Below, piece after piece: positions 34,181 to 43,453 of a DNA stretch of 64,000 bases. The notes beneath the pieces were generated by a model that worked only from the letters and a program-made list of their open reading frames with translations, ran no database searches and had not been told where the DNA came from. Within the stretch, counting starts at the first letter, position 1. Each line of letters opens with the position of its first letter. A program made the translations under genes and the position numbers. This DNA comes from Aliidiomarina shirensis (GTDB lineage Bacteria > Pseudomonadota > Gammaproteobacteria > Enterobacterales > Alteromonadaceae): the NCBI RefSeq assembly GCF_003987345.1, contig NZ_PIPP01000006.1, forward strand, positions 1-64,000, given 5' to 3'.

Positions 34181-34756
34181 ATGAATACAAACGCTATGCA
34201 ATTATTCGGCAGCTTTACGTCTCCCTTCGTGCGCCACCTGCGCGTGGTGCTGGCAGAAACCGGCCTTGATTTCGAGTTTGTAGAAACCGATTACGCGCAA
34301 AGTGCGGCTAAATCGCCGGCACAACGCGTACCGTTTTTACAAGATGGCAATGTGCAACTTACCGATTCCACCTCGATTTTAAAGCACTTGCGCGACAAAG
34401 CCGGGCAACCCTTCTTTGTCGATACCGCAAGCCTAGAGCTCTACTGCTTAGCCAATACTTGCTTAGATACCGCCATTAACTTGTTCTTACTTGAGCGCGA
34501 GGGGCTGAATAGTGATTCAAATTCATATTTACAGCGGCAAGCTGCGCGCATTCAAAGCACATTAAAAACGTTAGAAACGCGGCAGTGGCCTTCTGAAATT
34601 CAGTGGGATGATGGCCATATTCGTTTAGCGTGCTTTTTAGATTGGGCTATTTATCGGAACCGCCTCGATTTTTCGGCGTATCCGAATCTTTTGGCGTTTT
34701 TAGCACACGCGCAGAAACAACCTTCGTTTGTGGCCACCGCACCTCCGGCAGCTTAA
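34181..34756 (+). CDS. Glutathione S-transferase family protein
   Basis: A 191-residue GST. The N-terminal thioredoxin-like domain starts MQLFGSFTSPFVRHLRVVLAE, with Ser at the usual catalytic position (S11-S14 region), and the cis-Pro and glutathione-binding loop reads RVPFLQDG and LTDSTSIL. A short helical C domain follows. Reactions could be conjugation or dehalogenation; the substrate is unknown. GAGGAAG lies five bases before the ATG. The following EamA gene starts 17 bp later with its own GGGGG site, so they may be one transcript. Confidence 0.85.
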   Translation: MNTNAMQLFGSFTSPFVRHLRVVLAETGLDFEFVETDYAQSAAKSPAQRVPFLQDGNVQLTDSTSILKHLRDKAGQPFFVDTASLELYCLANTCLDTAINLFLLEREGLNSDSNSYLQRQAARIQSTLKTLETRQWPSEIQWDDGHIRLACFLDWAIYRNRLDFSAYPNLLAFLAHAQKQPSFVATAPPAA

Positions 34757-34773
34757 ACGAAACGGGGGTAGTA

Positions 34774-35721
34774 GTGACAAACTTTCAGGCCGACAAAAAA
34801 GCATTAGGTTATGCACTTGCGGCGGTGTTGCTTTGGTCTACCGTGGCCAGCGCATTCAAAATCACTCTGCAATATCTCACCCCGCTACAAATGGTGGCGG
34901 CGGCAAGCTGCGTATCTTTTGTATTTTTGTTTGCGGTTATGCTCTACCAAGGGCGTTTAGGGCAAATACTCCCCGAACTCAAACGCCATACCCTTTATTA
35001 CCTCTGCTTAGGCCTACTCAACCCGCTAGTGTATTACCTAGTGCTTTTTCAGGCCTATACCTTACTACCCGCCTCGCAAGCACAACCGCTGAATTACACG
35101 TGGGCCATTGCGCTCACGTTAATGGCGGCGATATTTCTTGGGCAGAAAATTCGCAAGCGCGATTGGATAGCCTGCGCATTTGGTTACTTAGGGGTGTTAG
35201 TGATAGCAACTCAAGGCAATTTGCTGGCGCTGGAGTTCACGAGTGGCCTAGGGGTAGCACTCGCACTGATCTCTACATTCTTGTGGGCTGGCTACTGGAT
35301 TCTAAACACCCGCCATCAAACCGATGCGGTGCTTACGCTGTTGATCTGCTTTTTGGTTTCGCTGCCATTTTCGCTAGGCGCCAGCTTTATCTTTACCGAT
35401 TGGAGCGGCATTCCCTGGCAAGGCTGGGCCGCGGTAACATACGTGGGGTTGTTCGAAATGGGTCTTACCTTTGTGTTGTGGCTTAATGCCATGAAGCTGG
35501 CCACCAACACCGCGAAGATCAGCAACCTCATCTTTATTTCGCCATTTATTTCGTTAATGCTGCTGGCCTTTATTATTGGCGAAACCATTTACCCGGCCAC
35601 TATTTTCGGCTTACTCCTGATCATCTTTGGCTTGCTAGTGCAACAATGGCAACGCCGAACTACCGTGGCCGGCGAGCCGCGGCCACGCATTGGTTCGGGT
35701 GTGTTTCGTAGGCGCAAATAG
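34774..35721 (+). CDS. EamA-family (DMT superfamily) transporter
   Basis: About 315 residues with ten membrane segments and the two EamA repeats of the drug/metabolite transporter superfamily, typical length about 300. The first repeat opens with YALAAVLLWSTVASAFKIT. The second holds GLFEMGLTFVLWLNAMKLA, a common DMT pattern. The start is probably the GTG at 34774, preceded by GGGGGT; the frame is open upstream through the GST gene in another phase. The C terminus is a basic cytoplasmic tail. The substrate is unknown; amino acid or metabolite efflux is usual for the family. Confidence 0.85.
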   Translation: MTNFQADKKALGYALAAVLLWSTVASAFKITLQYLTPLQMVAAASCVSFVFLFAVMLYQGRLGQILPELKRHTLYYLCLGLLNPLVYYLVLFQAYTLLPASQAQPLNYTWAIALTLMAAIFLGQKIRKRDWIACAFGYLGVLVIATQGNLLALEFTSGLGVALALISTFLWAGYWILNTRHQTDAVLTLLICFLVSLPFSLGASFIFTDWSGIPWQGWAAVTYVGLFEMGLTFVLWLNAMKLATNTAKISNLIFISPFISLMLLAFIIGETIYPATIFGLLLIIFGLLVQQWQRRTTVAGEPRPRIGSGVFRRRK

Positions 35722-35742
35722 CGAGTGCTGCCCAGTTGCTAT

Positions 35743-36051
35743 TTAGGCGAAGTAGGTAAGTAGTAGGGTAAAAACAACGCCACCTGTAAAACCAGCAAGT
35801 AGCGTTATAAATAACACCCTAAGCGATATGGCGCGGGGGCCTGCCTGCTTTGCCGAGGTTTGTACCAAAATATCCGCCCGCTGCAATTCAAGTACCGCAC
35901 ACAACGCATTGCAGGTTTCTAATGAACCTTGGCCTTGGCTTTCAATACGTTGAATCGTTCGCAAACTCAGCATGCTCACATCACCAAGCTGCTGCTGTGT
36001 CCAGCCCTTGGCATGCCTCGCCTCACGTATCTTGGAAGCATCAATAATCAT
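35743..36051 (-). CDS. XRE-family regulator with C-terminal membrane anchor
   Basis: A 102-residue protein. An N-terminal XRE helix-turn-helix (about 5-60) contains GWTQQQLGDVSMLSLRTIQRIE, and one hydrophobic segment closes the C terminus (about 78-101). Such a layout puts a DNA-binding domain on the inner face of the membrane. It is the second gene after a 161-residue membrane protein, 9 bp apart, which may be its partner or sensor. It is convergent with the EamA gene. A second, larger membrane-anchored XRE protein with a similar HTH lies at 43586-44242. Confidence 0.8.
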   Translation of the reverse strand: MIIDASKIREARHAKGWTQQQLGDVSMLSLRTIQRIESQGQGSLETCNALCAVLELQRADILVQTSAKQAGPRAISLRVLFITLLAGFTGGVVFTLLLTYFA

Positions 36052-36060
36052 AAAGCCTCC

Positions 36061-36546
36061 TTAGGAAAACAGAGAGAACACGAGCTTGCTGGTGAGGAAG
36101 CCAACGATAAATCCGCCAATCAACCAAGGCACTAACCCAATAGTAAACTTGGTCCAGCTAAAGGGTTCTTTAGTTTCTTCATCTTGAAAAAGCACAATCT
36201 CATCTTGATCAATAAGTTGCTCACCTCGGTAGAGTTCAGATACATAAACACCTCTAAATGCCTCCCCCCAACTGCGCACGCCCAAACGAACACGATAAAA
36301 CTCACCCGCGAAATGAAATTCATGAGTGCTCATTTTACGCCAAGAGCGGTTCGTGGAAATCAGTTCTTCGTTCAGATAAATCTGTTCTTTGCCCGAAAAG
36401 CTTGAAAACCACACGCGTAGCTGCTGGCCGTTTAAATCAAAATAGAAATTACCGCCCTTAAACACTCCTAGCGAGCTCTCTGGCATAATCCGTGTTTCCT
36501 TTGTATTTTCATTCTGCTGTTCTGGTTGCTGATTATAGTTTTCCAT
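36061..36546 (-). CDS. Unrecognised protein with C-terminal membrane segment, partner of XRE regulator
   Basis: A 161-residue protein: a polar Gln/Asn/Glu-rich N terminus, a beta-rich middle (VFKGGNFYFDLNGQQLRVWF) with many aromatic residues, and one C-terminal membrane helix (about 137-158). No signal peptide is evident, so the main domain is probably cytoplasmic. It is followed 9 bp later by a small membrane-anchored XRE regulator in the same operon, which suggests the pair work together. I do not recognise the family. Confidence 0.7.
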   Translation of the reverse strand: MENYNQQPEQQNENTKETRIMPESSLGVFKGGNFYFDLNGQQLRVWFSSFSGKEQIYLNEELISTNRSWRKMSTHEFHFAGEFYRVRLGVRSWGEAFRGVYVSELYRGEQLIDQDEIVLFQDEETKEPFSWTKFTIGLVPWLIGGFIVGFLTSKLVFSLFS

Positions 36547-36948
36547 AATACACCTCGTAAATTGAACAATGTTAATGTTGCTCTTGGCGCTTATTCCCGA
36601 TAGCTAGTAGCCGATAACCTTGCGCCAATCACCGTGCCCCCATTAAAACTGCATATTGTTCAAAATACGCCGACAAACACCTGCCAGGCGGTTGTATGGC
36701 ATATGCCAACAACCCGCCAGTAACATTTAACTCATTAAAATTTATAGTAAAAGTGTAAATATATTTGGTTCTCGCCGTTAGGCTCCTGTTACGATAGCAT
36801 CATATTTTTAGCTTTAAGTTGCGCATATTTAAACACACTCACCGGCAAACTAGAAAAGCCTTTACCACGCTTACCAATCCTCTATAGTTAAACCATAGGC
36901 TACACTGCTTTATGTGTGGCAAGCACGGATAAAGAATGGAGCCCGTAC
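36547..36948. other. Intergenic region with a long imperfect palindrome
   Basis: This 402-bp stretch between divergent genes holds no credible ORF. An imperfect inverted repeat at 36684-36721 has arms GGCGGTTGT and ACAACCCGCC (one bulged base) around the centre GGCATATGCC. It has no T run and may be an operator or a REP-like hairpin. Confidence 0.5.
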
Positions 36949-38076
36949 ATGAGTAAGGAACAAAAAAGCAATACCGCAGACCTTTCAACACCTATATATG
37001 GCCTATTTATTCTTGCCATTTTGTATACCTTTTATCTAGCGCATGAAGTGGTTTTACCGATCGTTTTGGCGCTGTTGGTAACGCTGTTATTTTCACCTGC
37101 AGTTGAAGGTATGCTTAAGCGTTTCGGAATTCCTAAAGCCGTTTCTGCATTAGTTTTATTGCTTGGCCTGATCGGCGGCATTGTTGGCGTGGGAGCGGCA
37201 ATGAGCGGACCTATATTACAGTGGGCTGAGCGTGCCCCGGCTACGGTATCGCAGCTCTTTGTCGGCGAAAGCGAAGTTCAACAACGTATCGAGCAACTCA
37301 CCAGCACCGCCAAACAGTTGGAAGAACAGTTAAATAAAGAGATGGGCGACGAGGAAGGCGAAACCACGCAAACGGTTGTGTTGCAAACGGAATCTTGGCG
37401 CAGTCAGTTGGCGCAAGGGGCCTATCAAACGATAGCCGGTGTAACCTTAGCGTTGGCACTCACCTATTTTCTTCTGGTCAGTGGCGATCGCATGCTACTC
37501 AACCTGGCGGCACAGCTATCGCGCCGGAAAAAAGCAATAATGATGCGCATTGTTCGCAGTGGCCAAGAGCAAATAGCGCGCTACCTGGGCGTTATTACGC
37601 TTACCAATACGGCAATTGGTGTCGCTATCGGGTTAATTGCTTGGTTAGTTGGCTTACCCACACCCGTGGTTTGGGGCGTTGTAGTAGCGCTCACGCGCTT
37701 TATTCCATACCTCGGTGTCATGATTGCCTTCGCCATGCTGACGATTGTCTCCGCAGCGAGCTTCGATGCCATTTGGATGATTGCGATCGTACCCGCGAGC
37801 TTCATGGTTATTAGCACCTTGGTAGGTTTTTTCTTGGAGCCCTACATTCATGGTATGCGTTTAGCCGTCAACCCCGTGATTATTTTCGTGGCAATATTCT
37901 TTTGGGGTTGGTTATGGGGCCCGATCGGAGTATTTATCGCCGTGCCACTGATGACTGTGATCATGGTAATCGTGAGCCATATTCCAAGTATGCAGGGCGT
38001 TTACAAAGTGCTCTCGAAATCCGAGCAATTATCGCCACATAGCCCGAAAGCAAAGAAACAAGCACAAGAAGGTTAA
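36949..38076 (+). CDS. AI-2E family transporter (PerM/YdiK-like)
   Basis: A 375-residue member of the AI-2E (UPF0118) family, with about eight membrane segments and a long cytoplasmic or periplasmic loop (about residues 105-155) rich in Glu and Gln. The conserved C-terminal region FFWGWLWGPIGVFIAVPLMT is present. Family members export small molecules or act as Na+/H+ antiporters; AI-2 export has been shown for only a few. The ATG at 36949 follows GGAG; a GTG start at 36916 is less likely. It lies 4 bp before the pirin gene, so the two are an operon. Confidence 0.87.
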   Translation: MSKEQKSNTADLSTPIYGLFILAILYTFYLAHEVVLPIVLALLVTLLFSPAVEGMLKRFGIPKAVSALVLLLGLIGGIVGVGAAMSGPILQWAERAPATVSQLFVGESEVQQRIEQLTSTAKQLEEQLNKEMGDEEGETTQTVVLQTESWRSQLAQGAYQTIAGVTLALALTYFLLVSGDRMLLNLAAQLSRRKKAIMMRIVRSGQEQIARYLGVITLTNTAIGVAIGLIAWLVGLPTPVVWGVVVALTRFIPYLGVMIAFAMLTIVSAASFDAIWMIAIVPASFMVISTLVGFFLEPYIHGMRLAVNPVIIFVAIFFWGWLWGPIGVFIAVPLMTVIMVIVSHIPSMQGVYKVLSKSEQLSPHSPKAKKQAQEG

Positions 38077-38080
38077 CGTT

Positions 38081-39013
38081 ATGAGCAATCATGAAAACGA
38101 TAATCAAAGCTACACAGCCACCGGCGCGGCAAGCAAAAGTAAGCGTATTCAATCGCGTATATCGGATGTAGGCGGTATTCCGGTGGCGCGAGCATTGCCC
38201 ACGAAAGCGCAACGCATGATAGGCCCATGGTGTTTTCTCGATCATGCCGGGCCAGTACAGTTCAGCGAAGATTCGACTGGCATGCAAGTGGGGCCACACC
38301 CCCACACCTGTTTGCAAACCTTTACTTGGATGTTGGCAGGAACAATGTTGCACCGCGACAGTGTAGGCTCGGAGCAAATCATAAAGCCAGGACAAGTAAA
38401 TTTAATGACCGCGGGCCACGGAATTTGCCACACCGAATCCTCTCAATTTTCGGAAGGCGATGCGCGTGAATTACACGCCGCGCAACTTTGGATAGCCCTA
38501 CCAGAAGATAAAGCCGATATCGCCCCACGCTTTGATCACTACCCCAACCTCCCCACCTTCACTCAGAAATCGGTGTCTGGCACCGTTTTGATTGGCACCT
38601 ATGCAGGGCATGAGGCACCAACTCTTACTTTTTCACCCATTGTGGGGGTGGATTTTCAGTTTATTGAAGATGCGAACTTAACTTTAACGCTGGAGAGTGG
38701 TTTTGAATATGGCGTGCTGGCGCTCGAAGGTGGCTTTGAACTTGGTGATGAACACTATGACCAAGATGAGCTTTGTGTGCTGTGTTGCGGCCACACCAGC
38801 CTTGAACTGAATGCCAAAAAAGGCACACGAATTTTACTCATAGGTGGCGAGCCCTTTGCGGAAAACGTTACTATTTGGTGGAATTATGTAGGCCACAGCA
38901 AAGAATATATCAGTAAGGCACAACAAGATTGGCACGCTGAAGCAGAACGTTTTGGCGTTATTAAAAACCCGAATGCTCCGCGCATGCTCGGGCCAGAAGT
39001 GCCTTGGCGCTAA
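38081..39013 (+). CDS. Pirin family protein
   Basis: A 310-residue bicupin of the pirin family. The metal ligands of the N-terminal cupin are present: H73 and H75 in GPHPHTCLQT, H117 and E119 in GHGICHTES, with the matching spacing of human pirin (H56, H58, H101, E103). Bacterial pirins bind iron, and some oxidise quercetin or modulate metabolic enzymes; the role here is unknown. It starts 4 bp after the AI-2E transporter stop. An FMN reductase and a rhodanese follow, giving a small redox and stress neighbourhood. Confidence 0.9.
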   Translation: MSNHENDNQSYTATGAASKSKRIQSRISDVGGIPVARALPTKAQRMIGPWCFLDHAGPVQFSEDSTGMQVGPHPHTCLQTFTWMLAGTMLHRDSVGSEQIIKPGQVNLMTAGHGICHTESSQFSEGDARELHAAQLWIALPEDKADIAPRFDHYPNLPTFTQKSVSGTVLIGTYAGHEAPTLTFSPIVGVDFQFIEDANLTLTLESGFEYGVLALEGGFELGDEHYDQDELCVLCCGHTSLELNAKKGTRILLIGGEPFAENVTIWWNYVGHSKEYISKAQQDWHAEAERFGVIKNPNAPRMLGPEVPWR

Positions 39014-39089
39014 TCAAATAATGAACAATAACCTCACGCTTTGCGTAGATCAGAACAGCACTCGTTTTAAGAAACCGAAGGAGTAATTC

Positions 39090-39671
39090 ATGGCAGATCA
39101 GGATTCGCATAAACAACCCAAAAAGCTTCTGGCCTTTGCTGGTAGCTTAAGAGCCGGCTCGTTCAACAAGCAGCTCATTGCCTGCGTTGTAAAAGAAGCC
39201 GAGAAGGCTGGCGCGGAAGTTACCTTACTTGATTTAAATGATTTTCCACTACCCATCTACAATGGCGATATCGAAGAAGAGGGAATGCCTGCGAAGGTTC
39301 GTGAGCTACAAGGGATTCTAGCGCGCCACGATGGCTTGTTAATCAGTACACCCGAATACAACGGTGCCGTTCCTGCGCTGGTAAAAAACACGCTTGATTG
39401 GCTCACCCGTGAGCAAGCCAATGGCAATTCCGGCATTGAGCTATTTAAAGGTAAAGTGGTGGGCATTGTATCGGCTTCACCGGGCGCATTAGGCGGCTTA
39501 CGTTCATTGGTGCTGCTTCGCGATCAGCTGGCAAAACTAAGCATGTGGGTGGCACCCGCGCAGTTTGCACTTGGTAAAGCCCACGAAGCCTTCGATGAGA
39601 ATGGCGCGTTGAAAGATGAAGGCCACGTTAAGCAAATCAGCGGCGTAGTGCAGCAAGTTATCGATTTCTAA
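39090..39671 (+). CDS. NAD(P)H-dependent FMN reductase family protein
   Basis: A 193-residue flavodoxin-fold reductase. The FMN phosphate loop is AGSLRAGSFNKQL near residue 18, and PEYNGAVPALVKNTLDWLTR near residue 95 is the family flavin-contact motif. Family members (ChrR, azoreductase or quinone-reductase types) reduce quinones, chromate or dyes with NADPH. GGAG precedes the ATG. It is 76 bp after pirin, possibly in the same transcript, and convergent with the rhodanese gene. Confidence 0.88.
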   Translation: MADQDSHKQPKKLLAFAGSLRAGSFNKQLIACVVKEAEKAGAEVTLLDLNDFPLPIYNGDIEEEGMPAKVRELQGILARHDGLLISTPEYNGAVPALVKNTLDWLTREQANGNSGIELFKGKVVGIVSASPGALGGLRSLVLLRDQLAKLSMWVAPAQFALGKAHEAFDENGALKDEGHVKQISGVVQQVIDF

Positions 39672-39692
39672 GCCTCAAAGCTAAGCCTCAAA

Positions 39693-40073
39693 TTAACCGA
39701 ATTCTGGCAAGTCCGGCTTCACGGTGGGCTTGCCAGCTTCTATCCACGCATCTAAGCCACCTGCGATTGAGCTTACCTTTATGTATCCCATATCCTGAAG
39801 CGCCACTGTAGATAAAGCACCGCGGCCACTCGTTTTGCAATACAGCACAATATGTTTATCGCGATCTTGCAGTTCCGGCGTTCCACTCAGTTTAAATTCA
39901 AGCATACCGCGCGGAATATTTATTGCCCCAGCAATATGCCCAGCGCGAAATTCATCCGGCTCGCGCACATCAATCAACACATCTGCTTTTTGTATCTCGC
40001 TTGGCGCATCGGTTACCGATACTTCATTGATTTTACTTTTAGCTTCCGCCACTAAATCTAATGCGTTTTTCAT
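39693..40073 (-). CDS. Single-domain rhodanese
   Basis: A 126-residue rhodanese-like protein with the active-site loop CKTSGRG (Cys near residue 90), and DVREPDEFRAGHIAGAINIPRG earlier, both standard. It transfers sulfur from a persulfide cysteine to acceptors; the acceptor is not known. No signal peptide is seen, so it is cytoplasmic. Monocistronic and convergent with the FMN reductase. Confidence 0.9.
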   Translation of the reverse strand: MKNALDLVAEAKSKINEVSVTDAPSEIQKADVLIDVREPDEFRAGHIAGAINIPRGMLEFKLSGTPELQDRDKHIVLYCKTSGRGALSTVALQDMGYIKVSSIAGGLDAWIEAGKPTVKPDLPEFG

Positions 40074-40269
40074 GGTAATACCTCGCTTGTTCCATTACTG
40101 AAAGCATAACGCACTCAGTTATATTAGCAACTGTTAATGGAAGGGTGCATTATTTCTTTTGCGTAAACATCACGCATACATTTCCTTACAATTTACCGCA
40201 TGAAGTGTTCGGGAGCCCAAGCTACATTAAGCCTTATAATTCGTTGCCATTACCTTTTGGGGCCTCGCT

Positions 40270-41685
40270 TTGAAATCATTCATATCTTATTGTTTAGCAG
40301 CCGCTGCGCTTTTCTTCCACGCGTCTTTATTCGCTATTGAACTGCCCGAGCAAGCTCAAGAGTTGCGCCAAGAAGCAGAAAAAATCCGGAGTAAATCGCC
40401 GTGGTTTGCGCAAATATGGCCGGGTTTTTGGCCAGAAAGCGAACCGTTTATCGTATTCAATAGCGTTGGTGAAACGCTGCTGTTCACCACCGATGAACCA
40501 CTTCCTGGCTACGAGGCCAAGCACGGCCACTATTACTTCTATTCCGAGCGCCTACCGAATACCACAGATTTTGCATACTTCATCAACTACCCTTTGCCTA
40601 ACAACCAATTAGCTACCGCTGTACGCATTCATGATTTACGCGGTGAGGTAATAGATACGCTGTTGCACGAAGCGTTTCATGGTTATCAGCGCTTACATTT
40701 CAGTAAATTACATGCCTCTTCATTTTTAGATCCCAGTTACTTTAGCGAGCCAACGGTTCGTGGTTTGCTGCGTTTTCAGTTTTCTTTAGCACAAAAAGCG
40801 CATGCCGAGCAGGGTGAAGAGCAAAGTGAAGCACTGGTAAGAGATTGGCTCACATTTCGGGCCGGGTTTGAGCATGCTATCGCAAAAGAAGTAGGCGAGT
40901 TATTGGCGAGTTTCGAGCACCTTGAGGGTACCGCGCACTGGGTTGGTGTTCAGGCCGCTTACGCTGAACATTCTCGTAACCAGCTAGGTGATTTTCTTCG
41001 CCATTTTCAGGCTCGATTTGACAACAGCAACCATGTCCGCACGTCTGCCTACGCGACAGGTGCTTTTCTTGTAGACATATTAAACGAGTATTCGCCTGAT
41101 GATTATGATTGGCGCGCTCAGCTCGAAGCAGGCAACACACCGCTTGCGCTTGCTATAGCGCTATTCGAGATTGATCCTGAAACGGCGATGAACGAAATGA
41201 ATGCGCTTTTCGAACGCCATGATGCATCGGCTTATATTCAGGCGGCAGCGGAACCTGAAACGCATAACAATGTAGTTAAATTTGCTAACGTTCGGGAAAC
41301 TTACCCCTACAGCCTTAGCGTTACACTTACTCTTGAAGTTGTTGAAGGCCGTGCCGAATTACCCCTTCGTTTCTCTGCTGGTGAAGGCGGCTTTGAAAAC
41401 CTTTCCAACAACGTGATATTTATTCCGGATCCTGGCACTTTTCAAATCGACTATAAAAACACCACTATCGACATTCGCGGGCTTCCCGCACTAGCTGATC
41501 TTCAAAGCGTTGGCACCGGTAAGTTGCGTATTCAAGTGTGGAGCGAAACACCAATCGTCAGCCTTTCCGAATTGATTATAAGCGAGCCGTTAGTATTAGA
41601 ATTCGGTGATAGTGCAATTCGTTCAGGCAGAACATGGCATGCTTCATCAGAAGATCAGCATACCATCGCCATAGAAATTGAATAG
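40270..41685 (+). CDS. Putative secreted zinc metallopeptidase (HEXXH type)
   Basis: A 471-residue exported protein with a signal peptide to about residue 22 (HASLFA-IE). The sequence LLHEAFHGYQ gives a zinc-binding HEXXH at residues 133-137, and E219 in FEHLEGTAHWVG is a good third ligand, as in gluzincins. The C-terminal quarter is beta-rich and lacks cysteines. I do not recognise a named family, so the peptidase call rests on the motif pair. The start is a TTG, the only one that keeps the signal peptide; GGGG lies upstream. Monocistronic. Confidence 0.7.
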   Translation: MKSFISYCLAAAALFFHASLFAIELPEQAQELRQEAEKIRSKSPWFAQIWPGFWPESEPFIVFNSVGETLLFTTDEPLPGYEAKHGHYYFYSERLPNTTDFAYFINYPLPNNQLATAVRIHDLRGEVIDTLLHEAFHGYQRLHFSKLHASSFLDPSYFSEPTVRGLLRFQFSLAQKAHAEQGEEQSEALVRDWLTFRAGFEHAIAKEVGELLASFEHLEGTAHWVGVQAAYAEHSRNQLGDFLRHFQARFDNSNHVRTSAYATGAFLVDILNEYSPDDYDWRAQLEAGNTPLALAIALFEIDPETAMNEMNALFERHDASAYIQAAAEPETHNNVVKFANVRETYPYSLSVTLTLEVVEGRAELPLRFSAGEGGFENLSNNVIFIPDPGTFQIDYKNTTIDIRGLPALADLQSVGTGKLRIQVWSETPIVSLSELIISEPLVLEFGDSAIRSGRTWHASSEDQHTIAIEIE

Positions 41686-41699
41686 CCGATGAGTGGTGC

Positions 41700-42116
41700 T
41701 TAGCGCACTATCTCTAGCTCCGGCATCTGCTCTTTAAACCAAGCACGCACTGCCGGAAGCTGTTCAATAGGAAAGTAATAACTGGCGCTGATTTTATTGG
41801 TATACGGAAAAGAAATAATACCGTAGCGATTATCGTATTCATCAATCGCTACTTTCCTAACCATACTGATCGCTACTTGCTCCATACCTACTCGCAGCCG
41901 ATCGTCTTCGCGGGCGAGCAAGCCTAGCATATCTTTGGTTTTATCGGCCGGTATTTTATTGCTCAGTGTTTCTGGAAAGAGTAGGAAGATAATCAGTGTC
42001 CACATACCTAAATAACGCAGCATCTCGCTACCGAGTAAAAGGTAGGTAAGGATAACTAAGAGTAATAATACAAGAGCACGGTAACGGCGCGGGAATCTTT
42101 TTATGCGTCTAATCAT
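41700..42116 (-). CDS. Small membrane protein of unknown function
   Basis: A 138-residue protein with a very basic N terminus (RRIKRFPRRYR), two hydrophobic segments (about 14-46) and a C-terminal soluble domain of about 85 residues. The positive-inside rule puts both ends in the cytoplasm. The C domain has aromatic-rich FPYTNKISASYYFP. No family was recognised. It is convergent with the zinc peptidase gene, 14 bp apart. Confidence 0.65.
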   Translation of the reverse strand: MIRRIKRFPRRYRALVLLLLVILTYLLLGSEMLRYLGMWTLIIFLLFPETLSNKIPADKTKDMLGLLAREDDRLRVGMEQVAISMVRKVAIDEYDNRYGIISFPYTNKISASYYFPIEQLPAVRAWFKEQMPELEIVR

Positions 42117-42214
42117 ACTGTTTTACCTCTACAGCAACATCAATCAAGCATTCGGCCGCTATTAAACCCTGCTAGCGGTGCTATTTCCATGCATTTTTTG
42201 TTACGAAATGTTGC

Positions 42215-42466
42215 TTACTTGTGGGTAACTTTACCACCGATGATTTTGTACGCCGGAGTACCCCGAATCATGGTTTCGCGCGCAAATTCTTGTTCGCAAT
42301 GGGGGCAATGGCAGGGCACTTTGGTGTAGTTTTCGGTAATGCGTTCAATGAAACATTTCACCAACGCACCTTTACCGCCCTTACGGTATTTAAATAGTTT
42401 GGTTTTGCAGTTTGCGCAAAAAATATCGACAGCGCGAGCGGGTAATTTTTTCCGTGGTTTTGCCAT
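42215..42466 (-). CDS. Small zinc-ribbon protein
   Basis: An 83-residue basic protein with four cysteines in two CxxC knuckles, CANC (about 17-20) and CPHC (about 54-57), plus C52. This is a typical zinc ribbon. The N terminus is Lys/Arg-rich (PRKKLPAR). It could bind nucleic acid or modify an enzyme, but the role is unknown. The gene stands alone between a membrane protein and the divergent yghU. Confidence 0.75.
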   Translation of the reverse strand: MAKPRKKLPARAVDIFCANCKTKLFKYRKGGKGALVKCFIERITENYTKVPCHCPHCEQEFARETMIRGTPAYKIIGGKVTHK

Positions 42467-42565
42467 AAAAATACAACTAAATTTCCCAAAAGATCCGTAA
42501 TAGAGTTATGCGAAGTAAAAATCTGTGTAATTATCATCACTACTCTAACATAAGCGAGGTTCACT

Positions 42566-43435
42566 ATGCCGAATAAGCCCTACACACCCCCAAAAGTATG
42601 GCAATGGAACCAAGAAAGCGGCGGTAAGTTCGCCAATATTAACCGCCCCATTGCCGGCGCTACGTTTGAAAAAGAGTTAAAGCAAGGTAAGCATCCTTTT
42701 CAGCTTTATTCGCTGGCTACCCCGAACGGCGTGAAAGTAACGATTCTGCTTGAAGAGCTGCTCGAAGCTGGTTTTAGTGAAGCTGAATACGATGCATGGT
42801 TGGTAAACATTATGGAAGGCGAGCAATTTAGCTCGGGCTTTGTTGAAGTAAATCCAAACTCAAAAATCCCAGCGCTACTCGATAACACCACCACACCTCC
42901 AACGCGCTTATTTGAATCGGGTTCAATACTGCTTTATTTGGCCGAGAAATTCGGTAAGTTTATTCCGGCCGCACCCGCTCAGCGCACAGAGTGTATGAAT
43001 TGGTTATTCTGGCAAATGGGCAGCGCGCCTATATTGGGTGGCGGCTTTGGCCATTTCTACGCCTACGCCCCAGAGAAATTCGAATACGCCATCAATCGCT
43101 ATACCATGGAAATTAAGCGCCAGTTAGATGTGCTCGATAAACAATTAGCCAATAACCGCTTTATCGCGGGTAACGAATACACCATCGCCGATATGGCCAT
43201 TTGGCCTTGGTACGGCGCCTTAGTTAAAAACGAAGTGTATGAAGCGGCTGAATTTATTGAGGCGCACACCTATAAAAATGTGCTGCGTTGGGCCGATGAA
43301 ATTGCCGCACGCCCAGCAGTAAAACGCGGCCGTATGGTGAACCGCGCCTGGGGTGAGGCACACGAACAGTTACATGAACGTCACGATGCCAGTGATTTTG
43401 AACTGCGCACAGAAGATAAGTTAGAAAGCAAATAG
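42566..43435 (+). CDS. yghU: Glutathione S-transferase family protein YghU
   Basis: A 289-residue Nu-class GST with the long N-terminal extension of the YghU type (KVWQWNQESGGKFANINRPIAGATFEK, quoted in part). The thioredoxin-like domain has LYSLATPNGVKVTILLEE near residue 48 and the cis-Pro loop SKIPALLD, and the C domain has FIAGNEYTIADMAIWPW. Nu-class enzymes hold two glutathiones or a glutathione disulfide and show disulfide-bond reductase activity. Length matches E. coli YghU (288). A short ribosome site GAGG lies before the ATG. Monocistronic. Confidence 0.93.
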   Translation: MPNKPYTPPKVWQWNQESGGKFANINRPIAGATFEKELKQGKHPFQLYSLATPNGVKVTILLEELLEAGFSEAEYDAWLVNIMEGEQFSSGFVEVNPNSKIPALLDNTTTPPTRLFESGSILLYLAEKFGKFIPAAPAQRTECMNWLFWQMGSAPILGGGFGHFYAYAPEKFEYAINRYTMEIKRQLDVLDKQLANNRFIAGNEYTIADMAIWPWYGALVKNEVYEAAEFIEAHTYKNVLRWADEIAARPAVKRGRMVNRAWGEAHEQLHERHDASDFELRTEDKLESK

Positions 43436-43453
43436 CCCCGAATTCACACATTC

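Noticed and set aside
36684-36721. Long palindrome as a Rho-independent terminator
   Set aside because: No T run on either side and it lies between divergent genes.
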